From Krasilnikovozyma curviuscula (lineage: Eukaryota; Basidiomycota; Tremellomycetes; Cystofilobasidiales; Mrakiaceae), in contig MVAQ01000102.1 of the NCBI GenBank assembly GCA_014825775.1, positions 1 to 64,000 of the forward strand: a stretch of DNA of 64,000 nucleotides, written 5' to 3'. The notes beneath the pieces were generated by a model. That model did no database searches. It saw only the letters and a list, made by a program, of their open reading frames with translations, and had not been told where the DNA came from. Below, piece after piece: positions 1 through 11,029 of this stretch (positions are counted from its first letter, which is position 1; every line of letters starts with the position of its first letter). A program made the translations under genes and the position numbers.

Positions 1-24
1 CTCTTCTCAATCTTCTTCTTCAGT

Positions 25-1422
25 ATGGGACACCCTTTCCACCATTCTGGCCATCAAAGCTGCGACCAGCGGAGAGCTGTTCCAGCTCCACCAAGTCGTA
101 CAGTTGTTCTCGACGCTTCGGCTTTCACTTGGGGTCTACGTACTATATGCAAGTGGGTACAAAATGCAGAAGTTGAGGTTGTGATTCCCAGTGATGGTGA
201 GCAGGTTATACGTTCCTATTTCTTTACTGGTCTGACTGACCTGTTCCTGTTACACCCAGTGATTCACACTCTTGACCTCCTTAAGAAAAGCCACACGCCG
301 CTAGGCCATGCAGCCAGAGGTGCAACTAGATTCCTAGAGCGTCATTTGAGCAGCAATCTCGCCAGCTCATCCGATTTTGTAGGAATACGTGTCGCGACAA
401 ACTCTGAAGAGGATCTTTCGATGTTTGAACAGGAAGAAGAAGAACAACGATCCAAGATAGCTGAAGCCGTAGCTTCTGGAGAACACGATCCTCTTCCTCA
501 AGAGCAGAAGCTTCCTACTTGGAAAAAATCAGTCTTGGCAGTCGCAGCCCACCTCCAACAAGCCGTCAAGTCATCAACTCTGATCATCTCCTACCAACCT
601 ACAAATCTGCCATCATCACTTGTACCAACTCATCCTGATAACGAACCCATCGATCCAAAGCACCTGTCAAGAACTGATGGTGGATCTGTCCGAGAAGAGT
701 CACTTCTTCGAAATTTAAACATACTCACGATCGAGCCCGATCATATTCCACCTATGGAAGGAGGTGGAAGACGTGGCAATGGAAGAGGAAGAGGAGGAGG
801 AGGAGGGGGCAGAGATAGACACCACCATCACCACCACAACCATCATCACCACGATTCATCTTCGGACGAAGAACTTCACCATCAACACCATTCCCATTCA
901 GCCCCTCGTACAATCCTTAAGCCTGGCGATATCGTGTCATCTGGCCCAAGCGATTCATTATTGAGATCAACGTCAACTGCAGCTGCCAATCTTTCTCCAG
1001 TGAAGATTCTGGCCAAGCCCAAGACGATTCTGACCAGATATCCTGCTCTACCAGATATCTCGTCCGTGAACTCCATGCTGGAGAAGAACCATAAGATGGT
1101 TGATCGCCTTGCTTCTAGAGCGGAAGATCGCCAACGTGAAATTCGGCAGAAGACTGAAAACATCCAGCGTCGGGTTGAACGACAGACGGAGAGGATTCAT
1201 GAACGCATCCACAACCAAACGGAAAATATGTCGAGGAACCTGGAAAGAGGCGAGGTGGAGAGGCAAAGAGCTAGGGTGTCGAAGGAGAGGGCCTTGGATA
1301 ACAAGATCCAGCTGCTCACTAAACCGATGGGCTCTTCATTCAGGTCTGGTGGTGGTGGTGGTGGTGGTGGTGTTTCACAAGATAAGAATAAGATCATTCT
1401 GTTAAAGAGATCCGAAGCTTAG
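25..1422 (+). CDS. PIN-domain protein, NMD4-like, with C-terminal coiled coil
   Basis: Predicted exons are 25..196 and 260..1422 (444 aa). Residues about 26-95 look like a PIN nuclease-fold domain: VVLDASAF near the N-terminus, then a Trp, an 'IPSDVIHTLDLL' strand and a run of small and charged residues. This order resembles yeast Nmd4, the PIN partner of Upf1 in nonsense-mediated decay; that assignment is a family guess. Downstream are a His run (about residues 250-265), a Gly/Arg patch, a strongly charged helix (about 340-420) suited to a coiled coil, and a Gly8 tract from a GGT repeat. The 63-nt intron (GTGAGC...CACCCAG) is a multiple of three, so reading through it would add 21 residues. 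Bases 1-23 are pyrimidine-rich and end in CAG, so ATG 25 may lie inside an internal exon and the true start may be outside the window. Confidence 0.6.
   Translation: MGHPFHHSGHQSCDQRRAVPAPPSRTVVLDASAFTWGLRTICKWVQNAEVEVVIPSDGEQVIRSYFFTGLTDLFLLHPVIHTLDLLKKSHTPLGHAARGATRFLERHLSSNLASSSDFVGIRVATNSEEDLSMFEQEEEEQRSKIAEAVASGEHDPLPQEQKLPTWKKSVLAVAAHLQQAVKSSTLIISYQPTNLPSSLVPTHPDNEPIDPKHLSRTDGGSVREESLLRNLNILTIEPDHIPPMEGGGRRGNGRGRGGGGGGRDRHHHHHHNHHHHDSSSDEELHHQHHSHSAPRTILKPGDIVSSGPSDSLLRSTSTAAANLSPVKILAKPKTILTRYPALPDISSVNSMLEKNHKMVDRLASRAEDRQREIRQKTENIQRRVERQTERIHERIHNQTENMSRNLERGEVERQRARVSKERALDNKIQLLTKPMGSSFRSGGGGGGGGVSQDKNKIILLKRSEA
1348..1371 (+). repeat. GGT trinucleotide repeat, eight units
   Basis: Eight GGT units encode an octaglycine stretch near the C-terminus of the PIN-domain protein. 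Such perfect runs usually vary in length between strains. Confidence 0.9.
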
Positions 1423-2007
1423 TTGGTCAACTGGTTTGAGATAGAATGACAGGGAGAAGATTGTTGGTGATCGTCACCGTCCCACATGTCTAGAGTTGCT
1501 GTGAGCTTCTCCCTCTTTCTTTCAAATTGGTAACTGCTTTTATTAAAGCCCCTCTTTTTGCAGTGTCTGGCCTATCAATGCTTAACACGCTTGATCAGAG
1601 CTCAGAACTTGGCCTGTTGTTCACAGCAATGTCGCCTTATTACCCACTCAGCAATTGTGAGGAACTACGTGGATGCTTCTTGACGCATCGAATTTATAGG
1701 AAGCTTGTAGGCAGTTGATGATGAGATCCTGTGATTCAGAACTGTCGTTGTTGTTTCCGGTGTGTATCAAACCACTCTTACCACGCACCGTCGGTCATAT
1801 CAACCTGAGAGCTGACATACTTTCCCTTCCAGATCTGCAATTGTGTCACTACTACTTCTAGGGCGACAACGAGTTACAGTAGTGCCTTGAGATTGCATTT
1901 CGTTTGAAACAAAATTTGGCCTTTTGCTTTAAAGCACCGGCTAATGATCGAGAGCAAACAACCATCACAGGAGTCATAAGGGCAACATTATAACTTTTTT
2001 TCAGACT
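1423..2007. other. intergenic, convergent 3' regions
   Basis: This lies between the stop of the PIN-domain gene and the stop of the F-box gene on the other strand. It should hold both 3' UTRs. A 63-codon open frame at 1527-1718 has no family features and is not called. Confidence 0.6.
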
Positions 2008-3037
2008 CTAAGCAAAATACTCTTCCAATAACCGTTTGCATTCGTCCAAGTTGCTCAACTCCACACTGCTATGAGCGCTTCTGTCCAAATTTTCTTCAAA
2101 CCTGTTCACTAACTTCTTTAACCCAGCTATCCATTTAGAAGTCACCATTGGGGTTACTTCCGTTTTCTCATCATACATGTAGAGAACCTTCAACGTTTTG
2201 AGACGTCGCGCGCCGTAGGGTGTGAGAAGGTCCTGAATCAGGTCGTGACGAAAGATAGCGAGTAGTGTCTTGAGAAGAAATGAGAAGACCAGAGTTTGGC
2301 GATATGATCAATCTTTGTTTTAACCAGGCCGGTTCAAGCTGGAAAAGAGGGGTTCTGCTCACCTCGACATACGCGCTGGCAGCCACTTTCGAATGCCCGA
2401 ACCCCATGCCCATCCTCATTAGCGGTTGTTTCTCTGGAGGACTATCAGGTTTGGACGTAGGCTTGAATATGATTTTCTTTAGCTTTGGTAGATGTAGCTG
2501 GTCGTTCGTCGCAATGTCGATAAGGGACACCATGTGGACGTTCGTATTTTCCCACACGAGCTGCTCGAGGTACAGGGCTATCCTATTGGCCGTAGAGACA
2601 CCATATACGGATACAAGCAGAGGTGGGAATGGTTGTCGTGGTTCTGATGGAACGATTCGCATGGTGGACAAGGTTACGCAGCTACAGAATTTCGGGTCAT
2701 GTAGCTCGTTGAACTCCTTTGACACGAGCAGGACTGCTAGTGATGATTCTGTGATGGTCAGGATCTGCTTCTTCAGCTCATAAGGCAGGTCATTGAAGGA
2801 GGTCGAACGAAAATCAGCTGCCCCCGCTTCCTATGAGAGGAAAACAAAGCTAATTCAGCTCGTTTCTTCATAAACTCGAAAACCAAAAGCACATTCTTTT
2901 ACCTGGATAGATGCCTTGAGATCTGACATGTCCATTGGCCTTCCTTGAAGTGAAAGTTTTCTTGCAGTTGTCGTGGTGGAGTGGTGGCCTTGCTTCAGCG
3001 CAGTGCTCGCTTCGAGGTGTCTTCGTCCCAACCCCAT
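2008..3037 (-). CDS. F-box protein
   Basis: Exons on the minus strand are 3037..2903, 2830..2363 and 2268..2008 (287 aa). The second exon opens with an F-box: 'FNDLPYELKKQIL' followed by 'LLVSKEFNEL', the usual L-P-x-E ... hydrophobic ... V-S-K-x-F pattern, at residues about 56-90. F-box proteins bind Skp1 and recruit substrates to SCF ubiquitin ligases; no substrate-binding repeat is recognisable here. The second intron (2269..2362, GTGAGC to CTCAAG) joins 'ASAYVE' to 'TLLAIFRHD' in frame and replaces an otherwise short dead-end frame. ATG 2935 (MDMSDLK) is an alternative start that removes 34 residues. The gene is divergent from the neighbour at 3153, so they share a promoter of 115-220 bp. 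Confidence 0.7.
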
Positions 3038-3152
3038 TTCACGAATTAGCCACTCAAAAATCACACAGTTCCGACTTGAATAGACAGAAGAGACTGAAGG
3101 ATTACCATCATTTACTCCAATCGCAGCAGCGAGGAGTCATTCATAGGTCGAC

Positions 3153-4308
3153 ATGGCTTCACCTCCTTCGTTTAATTCGCCGCGGCCACACCTTCAGATA
3201 CACACATCTAACGAGCAGCAGAATGGTGGCCTCTCCTTCTATTCACCTGCCAGACAGCAGCAAGCAGATAGCAACGCCAGACCCCCACCATCTCGAAACT
3301 ATGAAAAACCAGACGGCCTGCCAGCTAAGACTTCAGGCTCAGAACAGCCTATTCCTCTGCCTTCAAATGATCATGCAGCCCAAGCCAAAGCGTCAGCATG
3401 GAGATTCGCATCTATCTTTGGTTCTCTCCTGACTCCTACTCCAACAAGTTCCAACTCCAATGGCGACTCAGAAGCACCACGACGGGATCCTAAATCATCC
3501 ATGTCTCCTGCAGTCGTTGCCGATCCAGCGACAGGAGTTGAAATCGGCAAAGTCGTGTCTTTGGGGGAGGACGAAGACGGGGAAGGAAATGGGGCGATTC
3601 TCCCTGTCGAAATTAGCTTGACGGAGGAGGAATCCACGTACGTTCAGCATTTGAACCTCATCAGGAACCTGGGAAAGGAAGTTGCGGTCATTCACCGGCA
3701 GATGGAAGGCATAGGTTCTCAAACTCAACATTCAATAGATTCCACATCCACCGCGACTTCCTCAGATCAGAAGGACCGGACGGGGACGGAAGGTGGAGCG
3801 ACCAGTGCTGACGACGCGGAGGACTTGCACCACAGAGAAGGAGCCGAAGTTGTTGCTGATGATGAAATGAAGCCAGTGAATGATCAAGATTTCGAGGAGG
3901 TAGTGCAGAGATTCAAGAAACGACAGGAAGGTGTTGAAGAGATCATGGTGAAGGTGAGTTTGTTTTGCATTCAACATCCTGTCAGCGCCAATGGCTGATT
4001 TCACGACCGTCCGCTTGTTCAACTGTCTGAAGCTGTCGTCGCTCTCCAAAGCAATAACAACATTTCACTCGCTTCCAGCTCCAAAAATGACATTCCACAA
4101 CAGCTACACTGCGTCATCAGCGACATCTCGACCACAAAAATCGCAACCCGCACCTCCTGCGCCTTCGGGGAAAGAAACACATCTAAAGACACCAGAAATG
4201 AACAGCGCACCGTGGAAGAGCATTCTTGGCGGACATGACTTCAGCCATAGTCCTGTAGAGATGACATCGAGTCCGATGCAGCTGACGCCTCCGAAACGAG
4301 GGTGGTAA
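3153..4308 (+). CDS. conserved-looking protein of unknown function
   Basis: Exons 3153..3953 and 4033..4308 give 358 aa. The intron (79 nt, GTGAGT to CTGAAG) keeps phase 0 and joins 'EEIMVK' to 'LSSLSKAITTF'. The first 150 residues are Pro/Ser/Gln-rich and probably disordered. Two helical segments, at about residues 160-190 ('EEESTYVQHLNLIRNL') and about 245-275 ('DFEEVVQRFKKRQEG'), look like short coiled coils separated by an acidic stretch. The C-terminus is Pro/Ser-rich and ends 'PPKRGW'. I do not recognise a family. The real coding nature is supported by the long frame, the clean intron and the divergent promoter with the F-box gene. Confidence 0.6.
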
Positions 4309-4808
4309 CACCGAAAAGATGCTCAGTCATTAACGAACGAAACGAAATGTGAGTTGCGGCTTTACATAATACTCTCAACGCAGCCGTATCTGATGGGTTT
4401 TTTTTTCTCGTTTTTTGTTTCTGTTTCACCAAGCAGTTGATGATGTTGTATGGGGCCTGTAGATCTTAGACGTAACTTTCGAGACATTGGACGAGATATG
4501 TTCTGATTTGATCTGGTGTACATAGTCAGCACGAGACAAAAGCTGGTACAGAGCAACAAATAATAATGTAAACATAGAAACGTGGGAGGGTCCCTCCTGT
4601 CTTCTGGGTGCCAGCCCAACCAAAGAGTACGCTTAAAGTGAACGTAGAACACTAAGATACACGCTTGTTACAACATATTGGTTTGATGGAGATTTGATGC
4701 AATGAAGAGATGCTAGAAACTTCAGCAAAGTAAGCCTTGACGCAGATAGACCAGCTTGAACATAGATGGTGGCACTTACCTACCCGTAACAATGATCGAC
4801 CATTTCTT
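4309..4808. other. intergenic, convergent 3' regions
   Basis: Between the stops of two converging genes. Short open frames on the minus strand (4241-4652) contain no recognisable motif and are not called. A T-rich stretch near 4400 fits 3' end processing signals. Confidence 0.5.
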
Positions 4809-7175
4809 CTATCTTCTAGGAGCGTTTCTCAATAAGTTCCCCATATTTCTACCTCTGTTCCCAGGAGGGCTTCCACCACTGCCCAACCTCCTACCAGAAG
4901 GCGCGGCCGCTCTGGTGCGCATGGCATTCAAGCTGCTCTGAGGGCTTGGATGCCCCTGTCCCAGTCCTGCTTGACCAGCCGCTCTTGCAGCAGCCAAGTT
5001 AGCCGCAGTCGTGGGGGCAGCATGACGAGTGGTCGTCGCATCTGTGAAAGAAGGTGGAATTTGAGAGGGTGGGTCCAGTGGAAGATCTCCGTCACTCGAA
5101 GACTGAGCGGGCGACATGACTCTTCTCGGAGGTGGTAGCAGAGGAGCCTCTTGAGATTCAGGTGGCAGACGTTCGACGTTAGTGGCCCAGGCGAAGATGT
5201 TGTGGCCACCTGCGACGTTGAAGGGCGCGGTGGGAATTGCGTTCACCAACGACTCTGACAGCGCTAGAGGTTGGATTCTGGTGCGTGTTGGTGCTGGAGC
5301 AACAGAAACGGCCACAGGAACCACAGGAGCAGGTGCAGCCTGAGTGGGAGCGACGTTGCTGGTTGAAGTTGGACGGCGCGCCCATTGACCGAAGATCATA
5401 TCTCTGGCTCGAGTAGCCACGTTGGTGCGTGGAGTCGGTTGGATCGGTGCTGGTGGTGGAGTTGGACCAGGGAGACGTCTGTTTCTCAACGTCATTGGCT
5501 CTGCATCTTCTAAGGTTGTAGATGAGGATGCGTGGACCACGGGGGAGGTGGCTCGTTCGGTTACAGCAGTTGTTGCTGGTGCTGGTACAGGAGCAGAAGG
5601 GGCAGAAGCAGAAAAAATTGATCCCGAAGTTGAAGGTCCATGAAATACGTGAGGCGGTAAGTGACTCATGACTGTATTGGGTCTGTTGCCGAGTTGCAAG
5701 CCTTGACGAGCACGACGAGGGGGAAGGGCACCAGCGCGAGAAGCGCTTGGACCGGCAGCCGATTGGCTCGTAGATTCAGACACAGGTGAGATTCGGTTCA
5801 CCAGTATTGTAGCAGAAGAAGTGTGACGAGTGAGGGGTGGCGGTGGTACCAGACTGGCAGCGGTTGAAGCAGCGACAGAAGGTTCTGTAGCGACGTCTGG
5901 AGACGGACCAGCACTGGCGAGTTCGAGGGGTTCGGAGGAGCTTCTCACTCTCTCTATCGTAGGTTCAGGGACAGTTAAGGTTCTTGAAGAGAAAGCACGA
6001 AAAAAATCATAGTTAGCGAAAACATAAATTGGAGTAGTATGGATCAACAAACCTTCTACCAACAGCAGCAGCTGCTGCAGCCCCTGTTCTTCCTCCTCTA
6101 TTTCTACCCCCTCTCGCTCCCCTTCTTCCGTTTCTCCCTCTTCCTCTTCCGCTAGTCGTAACCACCAACGTCTGTCTCGTTCTAGGTCTAGTTTCAGTTG
6201 CCTCTACGTCTTCCTCGGTCTCATCGGCACCAATGACAGGCATCGCCCTTCCTCTCGTGATGGTGTACCCTCTTTCCTCCGCGTGTTCTACAAAGGAAGA
6301 AGTTACACTGGCAATTGTCTCATTCGAGTTTCGTCGTCGCAATATCATGACGTGATGAGCTCGCTGGCGCTGATGGTTGTTTCCGTTCACAGTCTCGTTC
6401 GACTCGTCGCTTCTGACAGTATCACCAGAAACGTTTCTTCCCCGGCCTACGCTGCTACTACTGGTAGGATTTCTTTGCGCAGCAGTGAGTGCTTGAGAGT
6501 AGGCGCGAGTTGGATCGACACCTGCCGGTGCGAGGGATGGTGGTGGGGGTGCTGCTGCTATGCGTTCGCGGCTGGCACGCAATCTTGTTCTGGGAGATGG
6601 GTTCGGGTCATCTTCATGAGATTGATGGAGGTTACTAAATGGATCCAACGGGGAAAAGGGGCAATATCAGCGACGAGCTTCGAAAGTTGTTTACGTCTTC
6701 GCCCAAGCTCGACAGCAGCTGTTTCACAGAAGCGGACACATCCGCGCAGCGTAGCTAGCCTGAAGCACCAGATAAATTCTGAATAAATTTTCGAGATCGA
6801 ACACACTCACTCTTGATTACCGTCATTCAACGCTTCTCGACTTCGTCGCACACCTCTACTTCCGCTCTCTGCACCACTGATGCTCGACCCAACCTCAGAA
6901 GTCGAAGATGTGGACTCGAGTAGGTCAATTCTCTCCATTTCTCTCTGCCTCACCATCTCCCGCTGTTGTCTCCGACTATGCATTCGAGCGAGCATCGCAA
7001 GTACTTCCTCGACATCTCTGCCTGGTAACCTGGGCAGCACCAACAACGACAGAATCTGAGGCGAGGCTGTCTGGGTTGGCGTCAGATGGGTATGAAAGTA
7101 TGAAAGAATGCTCAGTTCCGTTGGGGTGAAGAGGTTGAGGGTTGATCCTGGTGGTAACGGCAGCTGAAACGACAT
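4809..7175 (-). CDS. large low-complexity protein of unknown function
   Basis: Minus-strand exons 7175..6811, 6634..6053 and 5982..4809 give 706 aa. Intron 1 (6635..6810, 176 nt) joins 'NDGNQ' to 'DNLHQSHEDD', and intron 2 (5983..6052, 70 nt) joins 'VGRR' to 'TLTVPEP'; all phases agree. The N-terminal 100 residues ('LNLFTPTELSILSYF', then a basic 'RMHSRRQQREMVRQREMER' helix) are the only part that looks folded. The middle carries an Arg/Gly-rich patch (GRGRGRNGRR) typical of RNA-binding RGG segments, and the rest is Ala/Pro/Thr-rich. I do not recognise the family. The 176-nt first intron is long for this locus and could hide a small exon. Confidence 0.55.
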
Positions 7176-8109
7176 TTTTGCTGCGTGCGTCGTCGCGTGC
7201 GTTTGAGGTGAGTAATTTAACAGATGAAAGTGATAGAGGTTATAGAGAGGGTGTTGCTACTTGAGTGAGAAGCTGCTAGGAAGGGTTGGATGGATGTTGA
7301 GACGTTCCAAAGTAAGATTTGAAGCTGTGCTGGTTTAAAAAAAATTGAGGAGGGTTGGAAATCCAGAGCACACGAGCTGATGTTCAGCCCAGATTGTTAG
7401 GAGAGCAGCCAGTTAAGCTGGATAGAAATACCGGGTACAGTTTTAAGAGTACAGAGGGTTCAGAGTTCAGCAGGAAAGTTTATCGTTCACGTCAGTTGAA
7501 AGAAGGGTGGAACAAAGGGGAGTTGGGTCACTGCCCCCAGAGTGATCCTCAACGTACCTGGTCGAGCTGGTCTCAAGCTGGCTATACTGTCTCTGACTGT
7601 CGGATAGAGGGCAAGGAGTGCCAGAGCAACGAGCCAGCGCGTTCTGAACCCCTTTTTTCCAGTCGAATTACCAGACTTGGTGCGAAGTCGTTTTGCAGAT
7701 GGCGGGTCGTCCGCCAGGGAGTTACAATGAACGGGTGGCGGCTCAGGTAACTCCTGGACCAGATCCACATTCCTTTGGCATCATTTGGTATCAGAACCTC
7801 AGCAGTTTCTTTTCCGATGGTACAAACGGACCTTAGAAAGAAGCCAACAGCATTGCCCCCCCACAAAAGAAAACAACGGCCGCACGGACTCCTTCTCAGT
7901 CAAAGCTCCTCCCTTTGTTCCCACTTTTTTGCCTTCAGCAGTCACTCTCTACCTCTCTCTCAGCTCAGAAGCAGTACCCCATCTCTTTTCTAAACTAGGA
8001 CACACAATATCTCTTCGTCAGAGGTTGCCTTGACGTCCCCGTTACTGCTCACGCCGAGCTCGCCCCTTAGAAGGGTCTCACATCCCTAGCCTCTGTTTCC
8101 CATCGTAAG
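7176..8109. other. intergenic, divergent promoter region
   Basis: This 930 bp lies between two divergent starts (unknown protein and RSR1). Open frames of 70-130 codons on both strands (7355-7750, 7487-7768) show no family signal and are ignored. CT-rich stretches at 7900-8000 fit fungal transcription start regions for RSR1. Confidence 0.5.
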
Positions 8110-9301
8110 ATGCGTGTGGTGTCGACAGTGGTGCTGGGAGCTGGAGGAGTAGGGAAATCAGCTCTGACTGTCCAGTTTGTGGTGAGCTCTGTCGTCCCCC
8201 TTGCTCGATGGTCCAGAAGAACTGAAACGCCAGACTGAAGAGCTGACTTGATTCTCGATTTCTCTCTTCCGCCTACGAACATACGGCTTGATTCCACTAT
8301 TGCTGGGAATGCTACTCAAAGACAGGACAAGTCATAGACAGTTACGATCCTACGATTGAGGATTCTTGTGAGGGCTGCCCATCCTGCTCAGTAATTGTAC
8401 GCTGATCTGCATGACTGACTTTTTCTCTTCTTGTTTTGCAATGGCGTATCGCTAGACCGTAAGGCCTTTTCTGTAGATCATCAGCAGTGTCTACTGGAGA
8501 TACTGGACACAGCAGGTTCGTCGACAGTCTACAATCACATCGCTTGCGGTTGCGACTGACTCTGCGTCATGGTCTCCTTCCTGTTGTATCCAGGTATAGA
8601 ACAGTTCACATCGCTGACTGAGCTGTACATTAAAAACGCCGAGTCGTTCATTCTGGTGTTCAGGTAAGGAAACGTACTTTGTTGAGCTCAGACCCATCAC
8701 CGCATCCACCCTCTGGACCGAACGGCTCTGATTCGATCTTATCACTTCTCGAATTCCCAGCCTAGTGAACAAGGATTCTCTGGAAGAGCTGGTGAGGCTG
8801 CACGAGCTTATATTGAGGGTCAAAGACACACTAGATGGAACCCCTCCCCCCGTCGTGTTAGTTGGGAGTAGGTAGCATCGTCCCAGGACAACTTCTGATA
8901 TGGCAGTATTACTGACTGATTTTAAACTCTCTCTCTCTGTGCTGAACCAGACAAATGTGACCTGCTGGACCGAGAAGTCTCATCCGCTGCAGGTCGAAAG
9001 GTCGCTCAAGACTTCGGCTGCCCTTTCTTTGAAACCAGCGCAGTGAGTTTCGTATCTCATCAAGGGCTTTTTGATGTTGTGTTGATTCAATGGTTCCCCT
9101 TATTACCCTCAGCGGGAAAACATCAATGTCCACCAGGTCTTTGAAGACATCGTTCGACAGATCCGAATTAGACATCCCGACAACACATACTACTCCAGCA
9201 GCAATCCAACAACAGGTTCAAACAGTGGTATTCTACGATCACAGATTATAGGCCCAGATGGGAAAGTGAGGAAGCGGCCGAGAAAGTGTGTAATTTTATG
9301 A
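8110..9301 (+). CDS. RSR1: Ras-family small GTPase, Rsr1/Bud1 (Rap-like)
   Basis: Seven exons: 8110..8181, 8322..8367, 8456..8515, 8594..8663, 8761..8867, 8951..9042 and 9113..9301 (211 aa). All G motifs are present: GAGGVGKS (10-17), effector loop YDPTIEDSYRK (32-42), DTAG (57-60), NKCD and ETSA. Residue 61 is Ile, as in yeast Rsr1, not the catalytic Gln of Ras. This and 'EQFTSLTELYIKN' place it with Rap1/Rsr1. The C-terminus is a polybasic KVRKRPRK followed by the CaaX box CVIL, which predicts geranylgeranylation and plasma-membrane anchoring. Rsr1 directs Cdc42-dependent polarity and bud or hyphal site choice. The first intron (140 nt) is set by restoring the seven residues between QFV and YDPTI. 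Confidence 0.9.
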
Positions 9302-9770
9302 AACAAAAACAACCTTCTGTTGGTACGAGAAGGTGAGGCTCGCAGCTCTTGATAGAGCTCACTCATCAATTTGTTCGCTGTTGCTGAACCTGTTTGTTTG
9401 CTCACGATTTCATCCAGTCGTATCTTGAACCATCCATCTTGCTCATTTACAGTTTCAAGCTTATTCGTATTTGTACCGCCGCCAACACTTTCATGCACTT
9501 CACGTTGCTCTCTTTATACCAACGCTCATTTTCATACCCTTACCATCTATTATCTATTATCGGATTCCTATTGCATTTTCTTACATCTTTGTGAAAGCGA
9601 TCTCTGGATTTCGCGCAGGTGGCGTCGCTGTGAAGAAGTTTTTCGAATCCAGGGGACAGGCATAGAGTCAAACTACGACAGTCGATTTAAAACCCTTCAA
9701 AGCTACAGCACTTTAATAGCCTTTACAGAACGTTATAGCTTTGCCTATTCCAACCAGCAGCCCAGCAATC
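9302..9770. other. intergenic between RSR1 and PNO1
   Basis: Contains the RSR1 3' UTR and the PNO1 promoter, in tandem orientation. Overlapping frames of 60-130 codons here are T/C-rich artefacts. I see no motif beyond pyrimidine-rich tracts at 9500-9600. Confidence 0.5.
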
Positions 9771-10814
9771 ATGGCTTCTAACTTCCTCTCAACCCAACCA
9801 ACCCACTCTGCGGAGGATACGATGATGTCTGACAACGAAGAAGAATCAGCAGCTGGACCCTCGTCCTCAACATTGGACCCAACATTGCCATCTTTCAAGC
9901 CTTTATCAGCAGCAGCTATCAAAGCAGCCTCTGCTGGACAGGACGAGTTCAGAAGGGTCACCATCCCCAGCCACAGGATGACCCCTCTCAAAAAGGAGTG
10001 GATTAACATCTACACGCCATTGGTTGAGATGTGTAAACTTCAGGTCAGGATGAATGTTAAGAAGAGAAGTGTCGAGATCAAGGTGAGTCTCTTTCAGCCA
10101 GGAGGCGCTGGTTGAAATTCTGCACTCACAGGAAGACTTGGCCACTGACCCTCTCGTGCCCTCTTATCCTGCATTAGACATCAAAACACACGACAGACAT
10201 TGGCCAGATTCAGAAAGGTGCTGACTTCATCAAGGCATTCGCTCTAGGATTCGACGTGAACGTAAGTTTACGCAGCAGCTCAACGGCGCTCAAGACGGGC
10301 GACCTGGATTGCTGATGTTTTGTCCTTCACATACAGGACGCTATTGCTCTTCTCAGAATGGATGATCTTTACATTGATACTTTCGAAATCAAGGACGTCA
10401 AGACGCTGCAGGGAGACCATTTATCGAGAGCTATCGGTAAGTTTCTACCCCGCTACCCTGTACATCTAGCAGTTTCAGCTTCTGATAATTCTGCACCATT
10501 TCTACTCTTCATCAGGTCGTATTGCTGGACACGACGGAAAGACCAGATTCACTATCGAAAACGCTTCACGAACCAGAATTGTCCTTGCAGAGACCAAGAT
10601 TCATATTCTCGGCAGTGTGCAGTATGTTTCGTCCTTCAAACCCATGTGTTCCCCTTTCTTTAGTTGCTAACGTATTTCTCTCTTCATTGCGGCTCCTCTC
10701 AGAAACATCAAAATCGCTCGAGACGCCATGGTGTCTCTCATTCTTGGTTCACCTCCCGGCAAAGTTTACTCTCACTTAAGGACCGTTGGTTCGCGAATGA
10801 GGCAGAGAATGTAG
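9771..10814 (+). CDS. PNO1: pre-rRNA processing KH-domain protein Pno1/Dim2
   Basis: Exons 9771..10082, 10178..10261, 10337..10436, 10516..10621 and 10703..10814 (237 aa). After an acidic, disordered start, the region from about residue 60 matches Pno1: '[15 protein letters not shown]', then '[29 protein letters not shown]' split by an intron, and the KH-like core '[21 protein letters not shown]' with '[19 protein letters not shown]'. Pno1 binds the 3' end of 18S rRNA in 40S precursors and with Nob1 and Dim1 controls late small-subunit maturation, in nucleolus and cytoplasm. The C-terminal 'GSRMRQRM' is typical. The start ATG 9771 gives MASNF; nothing upstream is in frame with an ATG. Convergent with the thiolase gene, with 215 bp between stops. 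Confidence 0.92.
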
Positions 10815-11029
10815 GGAGGATAGAGGAGCGCACTGGATTGTATCATTGTGGGAATTTCTGTGTTCTTGTGGATGTATTTGTTTCTCTTTGCTTGCCAATG
10901 CTTATGTTTGGAAAGAGCTCACGATGCCACAGGCTGAGTTTTCTTATGAAGACTTGGATTGTAAAATAAACTAATACAGCTTTTGTACATGTGTACACCA
11001 TGCGCTTCCTTCACCAGAGGTCGACATGC

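Noticed and set aside
2280..2783. 167-codon plus-strand frame
   Set aside because: It lies antisense to the F-box gene and shows no family features.
7355..7768. Open frames of 93-131 codons upstream of RSR1
   Set aside because: Both strands are open over the same bases without motif or splice support.
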